Source of the DNA: Actinorhabdospora filicis
GTDB taxonomy: Bacteria > Actinomycetota > Actinomycetes > Mycobacteriales > Micromonosporaceae
Assembly: GCF_030269765.1 (NCBI RefSeq)
Contig: NZ_BSTX01000004.1
Location: 124,001 to 188,000 of the forward strand
Direction: 5' to 3'
Length of the DNA: 64,000 nt
Shown: piece by piece, positions 7,639-17,100 of the stretch
How positions within the stretch are numbered: position 1 is the stretch's first letter
Layout of the letters: each line of letters starts with the position of its first letter
The notes under the pieces: model-generated
Seen by the model: only the letters and a program-made list of their open reading frames with translations
The model's database searches: none
Told to the model about the DNA's origin: nothing
Position numbers and translations under genes: made by a program

Positions 7639-8283
7639 GTGATCGACGCGCGTGAGCTTCCCGGATGGTGGCATCCGCTCGCCGACAAGGCGCGGGTCGC
7701 CGATGGTGAGCCGTGGTCGCGGCTGGTGCCGCCGGTGGGCGAGGGCCGGGGGTCGGCGGTGCTGATCCTGTTCGGCGAGGGCGCCTATCCCGGCATCGAG
7801 GGCCCGGACGTGCTGATCTGCCAGCGGGCCTCGGGCATGAACAATCACGCGGGGCAGCCCGCGTTCCCGGGTGGCGCGACCGAGCCGTCGGACGCCGACA
7901 TGATCGCCACGGCGCTGCGGGAGGCCAGCGAGGAGGTCGGCCTGGACCCGGCGAGCGTGGTGCCGGTGGCGACGCTGCCGGAGGTGTGGCTGTCGGTGAG
8001 CTCGTTCCGGGTGACGCCGGTGCTGGGGTGGTGGCGCGAGCCGCACCGGGTGCACGCCGCGGAGCCCGCCGAGGTCGCCAGTGTCACGAGGGTCCCGGTC
8101 AGTGAACTGGTGGACCCGGCCAATCGCGTGCGCGCCAAGCATCCGTCGGGCTACGTGGGCCCGGCGTTCGAGGTTCGCGACATGCTGGTGTGGGGTTTCA
8201 CCGCCGGCATCCTGTCGGCGGTGCTGGACCTGGCGGGCTGGTCGCGTCCGTGGGGTCCCGGGAGGCTCGTGCCCCTCTCCTGA
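7639..8283 (+). CDS. CoA pyrophosphatase-type NUDIX hydrolase
   Basis: 214 aa. The UPF0035 signature is present: VLICQRASGMNNHAGQPAFP, followed by the NUDIX helix REASEEVGL. This family cleaves CoA and acyl-CoA to 3',5'-ADP and phosphopantetheine. The first glutamate of the canonical NUDIX box is an Ala in this protein, and the FPGG loop is followed by a TEPSD turn. GTG at 7639 is the start, as upstream codons run into the divergent TlpA gene. marP begins 44 bp downstream on the same strand, as in mycobacteria (Rv3672c-Rv3671c), so co-transcription is likely. Confidence 0.9.
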   Translation: MIDARELPGWWHPLADKARVADGEPWSRLVPPVGEGRGSAVLILFGEGAYPGIEGPDVLICQRASGMNNHAGQPAFPGGATEPSDADMIATALREASEEVGLDPASVVPVATLPEVWLSVSSFRVTPVLGWWREPHRVHAAEPAEVASVTRVPVSELVDPANRVRAKHPSGYVGPAFEVRDMLVWGFTAGILSAVLDLAGWSRPWGPGRLVPLS

Positions 8284-8327
8284 ATGGCGGGTGGACCGTA
8301 CCCTGGTCTAAACGGAGGAGGCACTGG

Positions 8328-9533
8328 GTGAACGGCGGCACTCTGGTCGACATCGTGATCGTGCTCCTCGCGCTGATGTTCGCCGTGAACGGCTACCGGC
8401 AGGGGTTCATCGTCGGGGTCATGTCCTTCGCCGGGTTCTTCGGCGGCGCGCTCATCGGCGTCAACCTCGCCCCCTACCTCACCGGCTGGTTCGAGGCGCC
8501 CGTCACGCGGGTGATCGTCGCGCTGGTGACGGTGTTCGGCCTGGCCATCGGCGGGCAGGCGGGCATGGCCACCATCGGCGCGCGCGTACGGCAGTCCATG
8601 CGGCGCAACGGGACGCGGACCGTCGACCACATCGGCGGCGCCATCGTCAGCCTCTTCGCGGTGTTCCTCGTCGCGTGGATGGTCGCCACGCCCCTCGCCT
8701 ACAGCTCGATCCCGGGCCTGGCCGCGGCGGTGCGGAACAGCTCCATCGTGCCCATCATCAACGAGGCCGTCCCCGAGCCGGTCAAGGGCGTGTACGACGC
8801 GCTGCGCCGCACGGTCGACACCAACGGCTTCCCGGACGTCTTCGGCGGGCTCGGGCCCTCCAACCCGCACGACGTGGCCGCGCCCAACGACGCGCTCAAG
8901 AAGGACCCGGCGGTCCTGAACGCGCAGCCGTCGGTGCTGAAGATCCTCGGCGAGGCTCCGCGCTGCGACCGCCGCATCGAGGGCAGCGGATTCGTGTTCG
9001 CCCCCGAGCGGGTCATGACCAACGCGCACGTGGTCGCCGGAACCGACAGCCTGGTCGTGGAGACGGCCAAGGGGTACATCCCCGGCCGCGTCACCGTCTA
9101 CGACCCGCAGCGCGACCTGGCCGTCATCTACGTCCCGGGCCTGGACGCGCCCGTCATCGACATGGCCTCGCCCGACCGGCCCGCCGCCGAGGGCGAGGAC
9201 ACCATCGTGCTCGGCTACCCGCTGGACGGCCCGTACACCGCGACGCCCGCGCGCATCCGCTCCTCGGGCCCGGTGCGGGGCCCGAACATCTACGACAACG
9301 GGCAGGTCACCCGCGACGTGTACGCGCTGCGCGCGCTGGTCAAGTCCGGCAACTCCGGCGGCCCCCTCATCGGCACCGAGGGCGACGTGCGCGGCAAGGT
9401 CTACGGCGTGGTGTTCGCCGCGGCCGTGGACGACCCGGAGACCGGCTACGCGCTCACCCTCGAAGAGGTGACGCCGGTGGCCGACGCCGGCCGCGGCGCC
9501 ACCGCCAAGGTCGGGACCGGAGAGTGCACTTAG
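8328..9533 (+). CDS. marP: MarP-like periplasmic serine protease
   Basis: 401 aa. Four N-terminal membrane helices (about 5-130, colicin V-production-type) precede a trypsin-fold domain. The triad is His234 (TNAHVV), Asp263 (DPQRDLAVI) and Ser343 (SGNSGGPL), matching M. tuberculosis MarP numbering within one residue. Cys213 and Cys400 match the conserved disulfide pair of that enzyme. MarP protects cells from acid and oxidative stress by cleaving a peptidoglycan hydrolase in mycobacteria; the same role here is inferred. GTG at 8328 has a good ribosome site (GGAGGAG) 7 bases upstream, which decides the start over a longer frame. Confidence 0.93.
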   Translation: MNGGTLVDIVIVLLALMFAVNGYRQGFIVGVMSFAGFFGGALIGVNLAPYLTGWFEAPVTRVIVALVTVFGLAIGGQAGMATIGARVRQSMRRNGTRTVDHIGGAIVSLFAVFLVAWMVATPLAYSSIPGLAAAVRNSSIVPIINEAVPEPVKGVYDALRRTVDTNGFPDVFGGLGPSNPHDVAAPNDALKKDPAVLNAQPSVLKILGEAPRCDRRIEGSGFVFAPERVMTNAHVVAGTDSLVVETAKGYIPGRVTVYDPQRDLAVIYVPGLDAPVIDMASPDRPAAEGEDTIVLGYPLDGPYTATPARIRSSGPVRGPNIYDNGQVTRDVYALRALVKSGNSGGPLIGTEGDVRGKVYGVVFAAAVDDPETGYALTLEEVTPVADAGRGATAKVGTGECT

Positions 9534-9971
9534 CTAGCCGCGAAGCTTCTTCTGGTTCACCTCGGTCGACGACGCGAGGAACTCCAGCAGCATCCGCAGC
9601 CCGAAGATGAGGAACGCCGTCATCGGCGCGCCCGCCACCAGCGCGACCACACCGGCCAGCGGGGTGCCCGCGAACCCGGCGATCACGCTCACGAGGAAGC
9701 CCACGACCAGGGCGACCAGGCCCAGGATGTAGGTCATCGAGAGGAGCGTGCGCGGGGAGTACTCGGCGAAGGTGAAGTCGAACAGGACCGTCATCGCCGT
9801 CTTCGGCGCCGCCTGCGGCGGCTGCTGCGGGACGTAGGCGTACTGCCCGGTGGGCGGCGGGGCGCCGTAGGTGGTGCCGTACTCGGCGTGCGCCTGCTGC
9901 GGCGGGACGTATCCGGTGGGCTGCTCGGGGACCTGAGGCTGCTGCGGAGCGGGTTCCTGGGGGTAGGTCAT
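9534..9971 (-). CDS. DUF4282 membrane protein with Pro/Gln-rich N-terminus
   Basis: 145 aa. The first 60 residues are Pro/Gln/Tyr-rich (PQQPQVPEQPTGYVPPQQ); residues about 60-145 hold two membrane helices (TYILGLVALVVGFLVSVIAG and VVALVAGAPMTAFLIFGLRM), ending in TEVNQKKL. DUF4282 has no known function. The stop abuts the marP stop directly, with no terminator between the convergent genes. Divergent from crp with 195 bp between starts. Confidence 0.85.
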   Translation of the reverse strand: MTYPQEPAPQQPQVPEQPTGYVPPQQAHAEYGTTYGAPPPTGQYAYVPQQPPQAAPKTAMTVLFDFTFAEYSPRTLLSMTYILGLVALVVGFLVSVIAGFAGTPLAGVVALVAGAPMTAFLIFGLRMLLEFLASSTEVNQKKLRG

Positions 9972-10166
9972 GCCCGCATCCTGCCACGCTGCCGCCAGCC
10001 GCCCGTTACCGCCGGTTCTCACCACAAGGGACGGAGGGGTGGTGAACACCCAGCTCACGCCCTCCAGCAGGGGGTGAACGAGAAAGATCGGCGCGTCCCG
10101 GCAAGTGGGCCCGTACATGCGCATAGACTCGACACGCGTCAACAGTGAGCGCAGTGGAGGTCCGCG

Positions 10167-10859
10167 ATGGATGAGGTACTGGCCCGCGCAGGGCTCTTTC
10201 AGGGCGTAGACCCCGAGGCGGTCGACGCTCTGACCAAGGAGTTGGAGCACATCGAGGTCCGCAAGGGCCAGACGGTGTTCAATGAGGGCGAGCCCGGGGA
10301 CAGTCTCTACATCGTCCTCAATGGGAAGATCAAGCTGGGGAGGCGCGCCGCCGACGGCCGCCAGAACCTGATCGCCGTCATGGGTCCCAGCGACATGTTC
10401 GGCGAGTTGTCGCTGTTCGATCCCGGTCCCCGCACCGCGACCGCCACCGCCGTCACCGACGTGCGGCTGGCGCGACTGGGCAAGTCCTCGTTGCGCCCGT
10501 GGATCACCGACCGGCCCGAGATCGCCGAGCAGCTGCTCCGCGTGATCGCCCGTCGCCTGCGGCGCACCAACGACTCGCTGGCCGACCTGATCTTCACCGA
10601 CGTCCCCGGACGCGTGGCCAAGAGCCTGCTCCAGATGGCCTCGCGCTTCGGCACGCGCGACGGCGGCGTCCTGCGCGTCACGCACGACCTGACGCAGGAG
10701 GAGCTCGCGCAGCTCGTCGGCGCCTCCCGCGAGACGGTCAACAAGGCCCTCGCGGACTTCGCCGCGCGCGGCTGGCTGCGGCTGGACGGCAAGAGCGTCA
10801 TCATCATGGACCCGGAGCGCCTGGCGCGACGCGCGCGGGTGTTACGGCTGGAGCGGTAG
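10167..10859 (+). CDS. crp: Crp/Fnr-family cAMP-type regulator
   Basis: 230 aa. A cyclic-nucleotide-binding domain (residues about 10-125) has FGELSLFDPGPRTATATA, the phosphate-binding cassette with the Glu and Arg-Thr pair seen in cAMP-binding Crp of actinobacteria. A winged helix follows (TQEELAQLVGASRETVNKAL). Mycobacterial Crp (Rv3676) is its closest known type and controls growth and resuscitation genes. A large nucleotide cyclase is encoded 3.3 kb downstream of the crp stop, so cAMP is a plausible ligand. A GGAGG-like site (10155-10159) precedes the ATG. Confidence 0.94.
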   Translation: MDEVLARAGLFQGVDPEAVDALTKELEHIEVRKGQTVFNEGEPGDSLYIVLNGKIKLGRRAADGRQNLIAVMGPSDMFGELSLFDPGPRTATATAVTDVRLARLGKSSLRPWITDRPEIAEQLLRVIARRLRRTNDSLADLIFTDVPGRVAKSLLQMASRFGTRDGGVLRVTHDLTQEELAQLVGASRETVNKALADFAARGWLRLDGKSVIIMDPERLARRARVLRLER

Positions 10860-10875
10860 CTTCCGCTGATCGGCG

Positions 10876-10903
10876 AACGGCGGCCTTCCGGGGCCGCCGT
10901 TTT
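10876..10903 (+). terminator. Intrinsic terminator after crp
   Basis: AACGGCGGCC (10876-10885) and GGCCGCCGTT (10892-10901) pair around TTCCGG and are followed by TT, 17 bp after the stop codon. Confidence 0.85.
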
Positions 10904-10938
10904 CGCGCGCCCGGACCGCGCGTGCCAGACTCGTCCAC

Positions 10939-11247
10939 ATGGGACTCGCCCAGGACCTCGCCGCCGGGCTCACCGCCGCCCGTGAGGCGATGCGCGACGT
11001 GCGCGGGCAGAGCCTGGCCGCCGCCGAGCGGCTGGCCGAGGCGCGCGACCGGCTCGCCGCGCTGACCGACGGGACCGCCCGGCAGGAGCCGCTGCGCGCG
11101 CTGGCCGCGCTGGAGCAGGCCGGGGAGCACCTCCGGCAGGGCGCGGCGGCGGTGGGGCGCTGCGATGAGGCCGTGGGCGGGTACGTGGCCGGCGCGCTGG
11201 GATTCCACGCCGGCCGGCCGCCTACTTCACCAGCGTCGGCGCCGTGA
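10939..11247 (+). CDS. Small all-helical protein of unknown function
   Basis: 102 aa. Two long amphipathic helices (about 4-45 and 50-90, LAQDLAAGLTAAREAM and LRALAALEQAGEHLRQ) suggest a helical hairpin; no signal peptide. The start follows the crp terminator by 35 bp. The last 26 bases overlap the convergent kinase gene. Similar in type to the 86-aa protein at 4735-4995. Function unknown. Confidence 0.55.
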   Translation: MGLAQDLAAGLTAAREAMRDVRGQSLAAAERLAEARDRLAALTDGTARQEPLRALAALEQAGEHLRQGAAAVGRCDEAVGGYVAGALGFHAGRPPTSPASAP

Positions 11248-13357
11248 GGGTCTGGTCGGGTTTGCGGGCGATGCAGTAGAACGTCTTGTCGCCGCCCTCG
11301 AAGGCCTGCGTGGACGGCGGCAGCACGTCGGTGGTCCAGTCGTCGAGCTCGGCGGCGGGCACGAACTCCTTCAGCACGTCCTTCGTGCGGCAGGCCTTCT
11401 GGATGAAGTCGACGGCCGCGACGTCCTTGTAGACCGGCGCGCTCAGGTTGTCGGGGAGCTTGCCGGTGGCGTAGGCCTCCCAGGCGTGCTCGGCGGTGCA
11501 GGCGGCCTCGGTGGCCGAGGCGGCGCCGGAGTCGGCGATGGCGAAGTCGTTGAAGCAGGTGGGCTTCGGGACGCAGCCGGTGCCCTGCGCGGTGACCGCG
11601 CACTGGGCGCCGCCGTTGGGGGTGTTCCCGGCGGTGTCGGCGGGCTCGTCCTCGCTGAAAAGCGACACCACACCCCAGACGATGAGGATCAGGACGACGA
11701 GCGCCACCGCGCCGGTGATGATGAAGAACTTCGCGCGCCCGCCCTCCTCGTCCTCGCCCTTGCGGCGGTCGAGGCGGCTGCGGACCAGCTCCTTGCCGGG
11801 GATGCGCAGGCGGGAGCGCGCGGGTGCGTCGGGCCCGTACCGGGTGGGCTCGGCGGCGAAGGGCGACTCCTCGGGTGCGCGGAACCCGCCCGAGGGCTCG
11901 TGGACGTCGGAACGCGGGAACCCGCCCGACGGGTGCTGCGGCGGCGGGTAGCCCGGCGCGTCGGGACGCCGGAAGTCACCCGAGGGCTCCGGCCCGGGAT
12001 AGCCGCGCGAGTGCTCCGGCGCGGGGAAGCCGCCGGAGGGCTCGGGCGGGCGGAACGCCTCGGTCGGCTCCGGACGCGGCGGCGCCGGGGAGCGGAAGCC
12101 CCCGGAGGGCTCGTGGACGTCCGGCCGGGCGAACCCGCCCGAAGGCTCGGGAGGCGGGGCCACGGGCGAGCGGAACCCGCCCGAGGGCTCCGGCACGGCG
12201 GGCGGCGCGGGGGAGCGGAAGCTCCCGGAGGGCTCGTGGACGTCCGGGCGCGGCTCCGGGATCCGGAACGGGCCGGACGGCTCGGGCGGCGCGGCCGGGC
12301 CGGGCGGTTCCGGCGTCCGGAAGGGCCCGGTGGGCTCGGGACGCGCGAACCCGCCCGAGGGCTCCGGTGAGGCCGCGGCCACGGGGAACACCGCCGTCGC
12401 CGCCTCCGCCGGGGACCGGAACGCGCCGGAGGGCTCGGGCACCTCCCGCGCCTCGGGGATCGGGAAGTCGCCCTGCGCGGGGGGACGCGGGGACGGCCGC
12501 TGGGGCGGGGCGGTGGGCTTGGCGAGGGGGACGCTGTCCAGCATCTCCCGGAACTGCTCGGCGGTGGGCCGCCCGTCGGGGTTGGACGTCATCGCCGCCC
12601 GCAGCATCCCCACCAGCAGTGCCGAGGCGCCGGTGACGTCGGGGATGGGCCGCCCGAACAGCTCCATGACCTCGCGCAGGTCGGTGATGTCGCTGCTGAA
12701 CCGCGGGGGATGCCCGGCCAGCAGCGCGTACAGCGTCGCCGCCAGCGAGTAGACGTCGCTGAACTGGCTGGCGGGCTTCATCTGAAGCGTCTCAAGCGGC
12801 GCGTAGGCGGGCGTGAGGTGCCCGATGGTCGCGCCGTCGGTGCGCAGGGCCGCGTCGGTGACCACGGCGAGCCCGAAGTCGGCCAGCACCGGGCGACCGT
12901 CGCGGCGGATGAGGATGTTGGCCGGTTTGATGTCGCGGTGCAGGACACCGCGCTCGTGCGCCCCGGCGAGGGCGTCGGCGAGCTGCATGCCGATGTCCTT
13001 GACCTCGGCGTCGCTGATGGAGCCCTCGGCGTCCAGGCGGTCGGCGTAGGAGCCCTCGCACAGCTCCATGACCACGTAGGGGCGGCCGTCGTCGGTGACG
13101 CCGGCGGCGAACAGGTCGACCACGTTCGGGTGGCCGGACAGGCGCCCGGCGGCGCGGACCTCCTGCTCGAAGCGCGCGCGCTGCTCGGGCTGTGCGAAGG
13201 GCCGCTTGTCGATGCGGAGCGCGACTTCACGTCCGCCGGAGACCTGGTGCGCCCGGTAGACGGTGGTGTAGCCGCCCCGGGCGATGACCCGCAGGTCGGT
13301 CAGGTCCGGTAGGTCGGGGACGTCACCGGCGCCGGGGGACCAGAATTGTGCGCTCAC
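11222..13357 (-). CDS. Transmembrane Ser/Thr protein kinase with Pro-rich linker
   Basis: 711 aa. Kinase domain (about 20-275): glycine loop ARGGYTTVY, HRD at 140-142 (LHRDIKPANIL), DFG at 160-162, and the helix-C Glu at 66 (FEQEV). The ATP-anchoring lysine of the VAIK motif is replaced: REVALRIDKR has Arg48, with Lys51 three residues on. A linker with about 13 copies of an EPSGGF-like hexapeptide (about 290-520) leads to one membrane helix (543-564, FFIITGAVALVVLILIVWG). The external 147 residues have six Cys and resemble septum-formation-type domains (LPPSTQAF.GGDKTFYC). GTG at 13357 matches family N-termini (MSAQFWSPGAG); an ATG at 13390 is possible. Confidence 0.88.
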   Translation of the reverse strand: MSAQFWSPGAGDVPDLPDLTDLRVIARGGYTTVYRAHQVSGGREVALRIDKRPFAQPEQRARFEQEVRAAGRLSGHPNVVDLFAAGVTDDGRPYVVMELCEGSYADRLDAEGSISDAEVKDIGMQLADALAGAHERGVLHRDIKPANILIRRDGRPVLADFGLAVVTDAALRTDGATIGHLTPAYAPLETLQMKPASQFSDVYSLAATLYALLAGHPPRFSSDITDLREVMELFGRPIPDVTGASALLVGMLRAAMTSNPDGRPTAEQFREMLDSVPLAKPTAPPQRPSPRPPAQGDFPIPEAREVPEPSGAFRSPAEAATAVFPVAAASPEPSGGFARPEPTGPFRTPEPPGPAAPPEPSGPFRIPEPRPDVHEPSGSFRSPAPPAVPEPSGGFRSPVAPPPEPSGGFARPDVHEPSGGFRSPAPPRPEPTEAFRPPEPSGGFPAPEHSRGYPGPEPSGDFRRPDAPGYPPPQHPSGGFPRSDVHEPSGGFRAPEESPFAAEPTRYGPDAPARSRLRIPGKELVRSRLDRRKGEDEEGGRAKFFIITGAVALVVLILIVWGVVSLFSEDEPADTAGNTPNGGAQCAVTAQGTGCVPKPTCFNDFAIADSGAASATEAACTAEHAWEAYATGKLPDNLSAPVYKDVAAVDFIQKACRTKDVLKEFVPAAELDDWTTDVLPPSTQAFEGGDKTFYCIARKPDQTLTAPTLVK

Positions 13358-13490
13358 GGAGGCAAAGGTAGAGCACGGCGACCAGATCATGTATCCGCCG
13401 TTTCGACTCTTATGGGGAGCATCCGTCGCGAAGGGGCGCCTTAAGTTTTTCTCATCAACGCGCGCTCCCCCGAAGCGGTGAAACCGGAGG

Positions 13491-14108
13491 TTACCGGGGG
13501 TGTCCGGGGGTTTCGGCGGGCGACCATCCGGCCGCCGTGGGCAGCTCCCGCGGGTCGGCCGACGGCCACCGCAGCGGGTCGGGTCCCAGGGCCGCCAGCA
13601 GCGGCACCTGCTCGGCGCACCACGGGGAGATCGCGCGGTCCCCCGACAGCACCGAAGCCGAGAACTCACCCCACGGGACCCACTCCCAGCCGTCCACCTC
13701 GTCGGCGGAGGGCACCGGGTCGGCGTCGGTGACGGTCATCGTCACCGGGCACATCTCGTTCTCCACGACCCCGTCGGGCATGACCGCGCGGTAGCGGAAA
13801 CGCGGCAGCAGCAGCCGCACCTCACCGGCGGACAGGCCCAGCTCGTCGTCCAGGCGGCGGCCGACGGCGAGGTCGATCGCCTCACCGGGCGCCGGATGCC
13901 CGCAGCAGGAGTTCGTCCACACGCCCGGCCAGGTCTTCTTGTGGTGGGCGCGCTGCGTCACCAGCAGCCGCCCGGCGGTGTCGAAGACGTAGCAGGAGAA
14001 CGCCAGGTGCAGCCTGGTGTCGGCGTGATGCGCCAGCCGCTTGGGGAGGACGCCGATGTCGCGGCCCTCCTCGTCGAGCAGGACCACGGACTCCTCTATG
14101 GGGGGCAT
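13491..14108 (-). CDS. idi: Isopentenyl-diphosphate delta-isomerase, type I
   Basis: 205 aa. Interconverts isopentenyl and dimethylallyl diphosphate for isoprenoid synthesis. The NUDIX-like fold shows the catalytic cysteine in TNSCCGHP (Cys69) and the ENEMCPV motif (Glu116/118) with the metal ligands His and Glu. Length is normal. Last ORF before the kinase; the cyclase gene ends 25 bp upstream on the same strand, so it may share its transcript. The C-terminal 25 residues are Pro/Ala-rich. Confidence 0.95.
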   Translation of the reverse strand: MPPIEESVVLLDEEGRDIGVLPKRLAHHADTRLHLAFSCYVFDTAGRLLVTQRAHHKKTWPGVWTNSCCGHPAPGEAIDLAVGRRLDDELGLSAGEVRLLLPRFRYRAVMPDGVVENEMCPVTMTVTDADPVPSADEVDGWEWVPWGEFSASVLSGDRAISPWCAEQVPLLAALGPDPLRWPSADPRELPTAAGWSPAETPGHPR

Positions 14109-14133
14109 GCGACCACGGTACGTCTTCGCCGGG

Positions 14134-17100
14134 CTACGCGACGGCGTGGCGCGCGCCTTTCAGCTTTTCGAGGAGCCGCTCGGCCTCCGCGCGATGGCTG
14201 CGCTGCTCGGTGGAGTACGTCAGGCGCACCGCCTCCTCGGCGGCGTCGACGGCGTCGGCGTGCGAACCGGTCGCCTCCAGCGCCTTGGCGTAGGACAGCT
14301 GCGCGGCCACCTTCGACGAGATGTCCTCGCCGGGGGCGTCCACCGCCCGCTTCGCCCAGCCCAGGGCCTCACCGGCGCGACCGTCGGCGCGCAGCACGTC
14401 GGCGTAGCGCGCCACCGCGTGGCGGCGCGGGTACAGCAGCGTCGGCGCGCCCAAGTGGGCGGCGATGTCGCCGTACAGCCGCAGCGCGGCGGTGTTGTCG
14501 CCGTGCGCGCGCTGCGCCTCGGCCAGCAGCGCCAGGGGGCCGGTACGGGCCGATTCCAGCACGTCGAAGGGCACCGCCAGCTCCAGCGTGGACAGGGCCG
14601 CGCGCTCGGCGCCGTCGGCGTCACCGGCGTCCAGCAGGCAGTGCCCGAGGACCGTGCGGGCCATGCCGATCAGCAGCGGATGCCCGGTCTTCAGGCCGTA
14701 GATCTCGGCGTCCAGGGCCAGCTCGCGGGCGTGATCGGACTCCGCCAGGCTGCGCGCCACGACCGCGCGCACCACCAGCGCGAACCCGCGCCCCCAGTCG
14801 TCGTCGACCCGGTCGAAGTCGCGGTAGGCCTTGCGCGCGGCGGTGTCGGCGTCGGTCAGGTCGCCCAGCTCGGCGGCCGCGTACGCGCCCACCGCCCGCA
14901 GCGTGCCCACCGCCCACGTGTCGCCCACGCGCTCACCGAAGGGCAGGAACGCCGTGGCGAGCTTGCCCGCCTCGTGCAGGCGGCCCGCCAGCAGCCGCGT
15001 GAACGCCGCCGTGCCCCGCACCCACGCGCGCCCGATCGGGTCGCGCAGGGACGCGATGCGCCGCGCGGCCTGCCCGAGCGCGTTGTCGGCGGCGTCGAAG
15101 TCACCGCGGCTCGTCGACACCCACGCCAGATGCTGGAGCGCCCACGCCTCACTGCGCACCGAACCCGTCGCGCGGCCCACGTCCAGGGCCTCGGTGAAGC
15201 GCGCCTCGGCCTCCCGCAGGCGGCCCGAGACGTAGTCGAGCATCCCCAGCCGCACCAGGACGTCGGCGCGCACCGTCGGCAGCTCCGCCCGCTCCGACAG
15301 GTCACCGGCCGCGCGCCAGATCGCCGCCGCCCGCAGCGGCTCGCCCAGGGACCGGTAGATGCGGCCCGCCAGCAGCAGCGTCAGCGCCGCCACCCGCGGC
15401 TCGCCCGGTATCGCCGCCACGAAGTCGCCGTCCAGGGACAGCCCCAGGTCGGCGGTGATCTTCTCGACGTCGACCATCGCGTCCTCGGGCCGGTCCAGGC
15501 GCAGCAGCGCCCGGCCCCGGATCAGCCGGTCGCCATTGGACAGCGGCAGCAGCTCGGCGGAACGGTCGATGAGCGCGGCGGCCTGCGCCGGCTCGCCCTG
15601 CGTGATGGCGCGCTCGGCGGCCCGCCCGTAGGCGGCCACGGCCAGGCCCGCCACGTCCCGGATCGGGTTGTCGGGGGCCAGGCCCAGCTCGTCGGCCAGC
15701 GCCAGGGCACGCGTGGCGTGCGTGGCGATGAAGTCGTCGGCGGCGTCCTCGCGCAGCGTGCCGCCCGGCGCCCCCGCCGCCGCCCACCGTGCCAGGCGCG
15801 CGTGCCGCTCGGCGCGCTCGCCCATCGCCAGGCCCAGGTAGGCGGCCTCGCGCATGAGCGGCGTGACGAAGCGGTACCCGCCGGAGTTGCGGCGGCGCAG
15901 CATGCCGCGCGCGAACAGCTCCTCCAGGTGGTGCTCGTCGGTGTGGTCGTGCAGCGCCGACAGGGCACCGTCGGGGATGGTGTCGCCGATGACGGCGGCG
16001 TCGCGCAGGACCGTCTTCGTCTCGTTGGGGAGGGCGTCGATGCGCGCGGCCAGCACGCGGGCCAGGTCGGTGGAGACCAGCTTGCCGGTCAGCGAGCCCG
16101 GCGCCAGGCGCCACTGCCCGTCCACCTCGTAGAGCAGGCCCTGCTCGGTGAGCAGCGCGACGAGCTCGGCGAGGTAGTACGGGTTGCCCTGGACGGCGCC
16201 CAGCAGGCGGTACTCGTCGTCCTCGCGCAGCTTCCCGCCGCACAGCGCGCCCAGCAGGCGCGCGGCGTCGGCGCCGCGCAGGGGCGGCAGGGTCTGCGCC
16301 TCGGCCTCCGAGATGCGCGTGAGCACACCGGCGTGCCGGACCAGCTCCGGGCGGCCCAGCAGCAGCACCAGGACCGGGCCCTGGAGCCGCGCGACGGCCG
16401 CGCCCAGCGCGTCCAGCGCGTCGGGGGTGGCCTCGTGCAGGTCGTCGACGATGAGCATCAGCGGCGACTGCGCGGCCAGCAGGTTGAACAGGTCGGCGAC
16501 CGCGGCGGGCATCGCCTCGGTGTCGTGGTGCTCGGGACCGGGACCGCCGGGCCGCGCCGACTGCTCCGTCGGCGCCGGGGCCAGCCCCAGCAGGGCCAGC
16601 AGGAGGTCCACGGAGAAGATCGCCGGGGCCGGTTCGTCGCCCTTGCGGTGCCGCTCGGCAAGGCGGCGCAGCCGCTCGGCGACGGTGGCGCGGTCGTCGT
16701 CGGGGGACACGCCCACCGCGCGGCGGACGAGGTCGGCCAGCGGCCCCAGCCTGCGCCTGCGCCCGTAGGCGGCGGCGCGGACGGCGACCACGCGCACGCC
16801 CCGCGAGGACGCCCGGCGGCCCACCTCGATGCCGAAGCGGGTCTTGCCGAAGCCCGCCTCGGCGGTCAGCACGAGGGTGCGCGGCTCACCGCGGTCCACG
16901 ACCTCGGCCAGGCGCCCGGCGACGATGCCCAGCTCGGCCTCGCGGCCCACAAACGGGGCCTGGTCGCCCAGGCCGGTGCGCGTGCCCGGGGCGTCGTGCA
17001 GGCCCAGGAGCTCATAGGCGGGGACCGGGTCGCGCTTGCCCTTCAGCCGCAGCGGCTCCAGCTTCCGCCAGGACGCGACGTGCTTGGTGGCGGCGACGGT

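Noticed and set aside
10040..10056. GTGA-N9-TCAC as a Crp site upstream of crp
   Set aside because: The spacer is 9 rather than 6-8 and the outer bases do not match the TGTGA/TCACA consensus.
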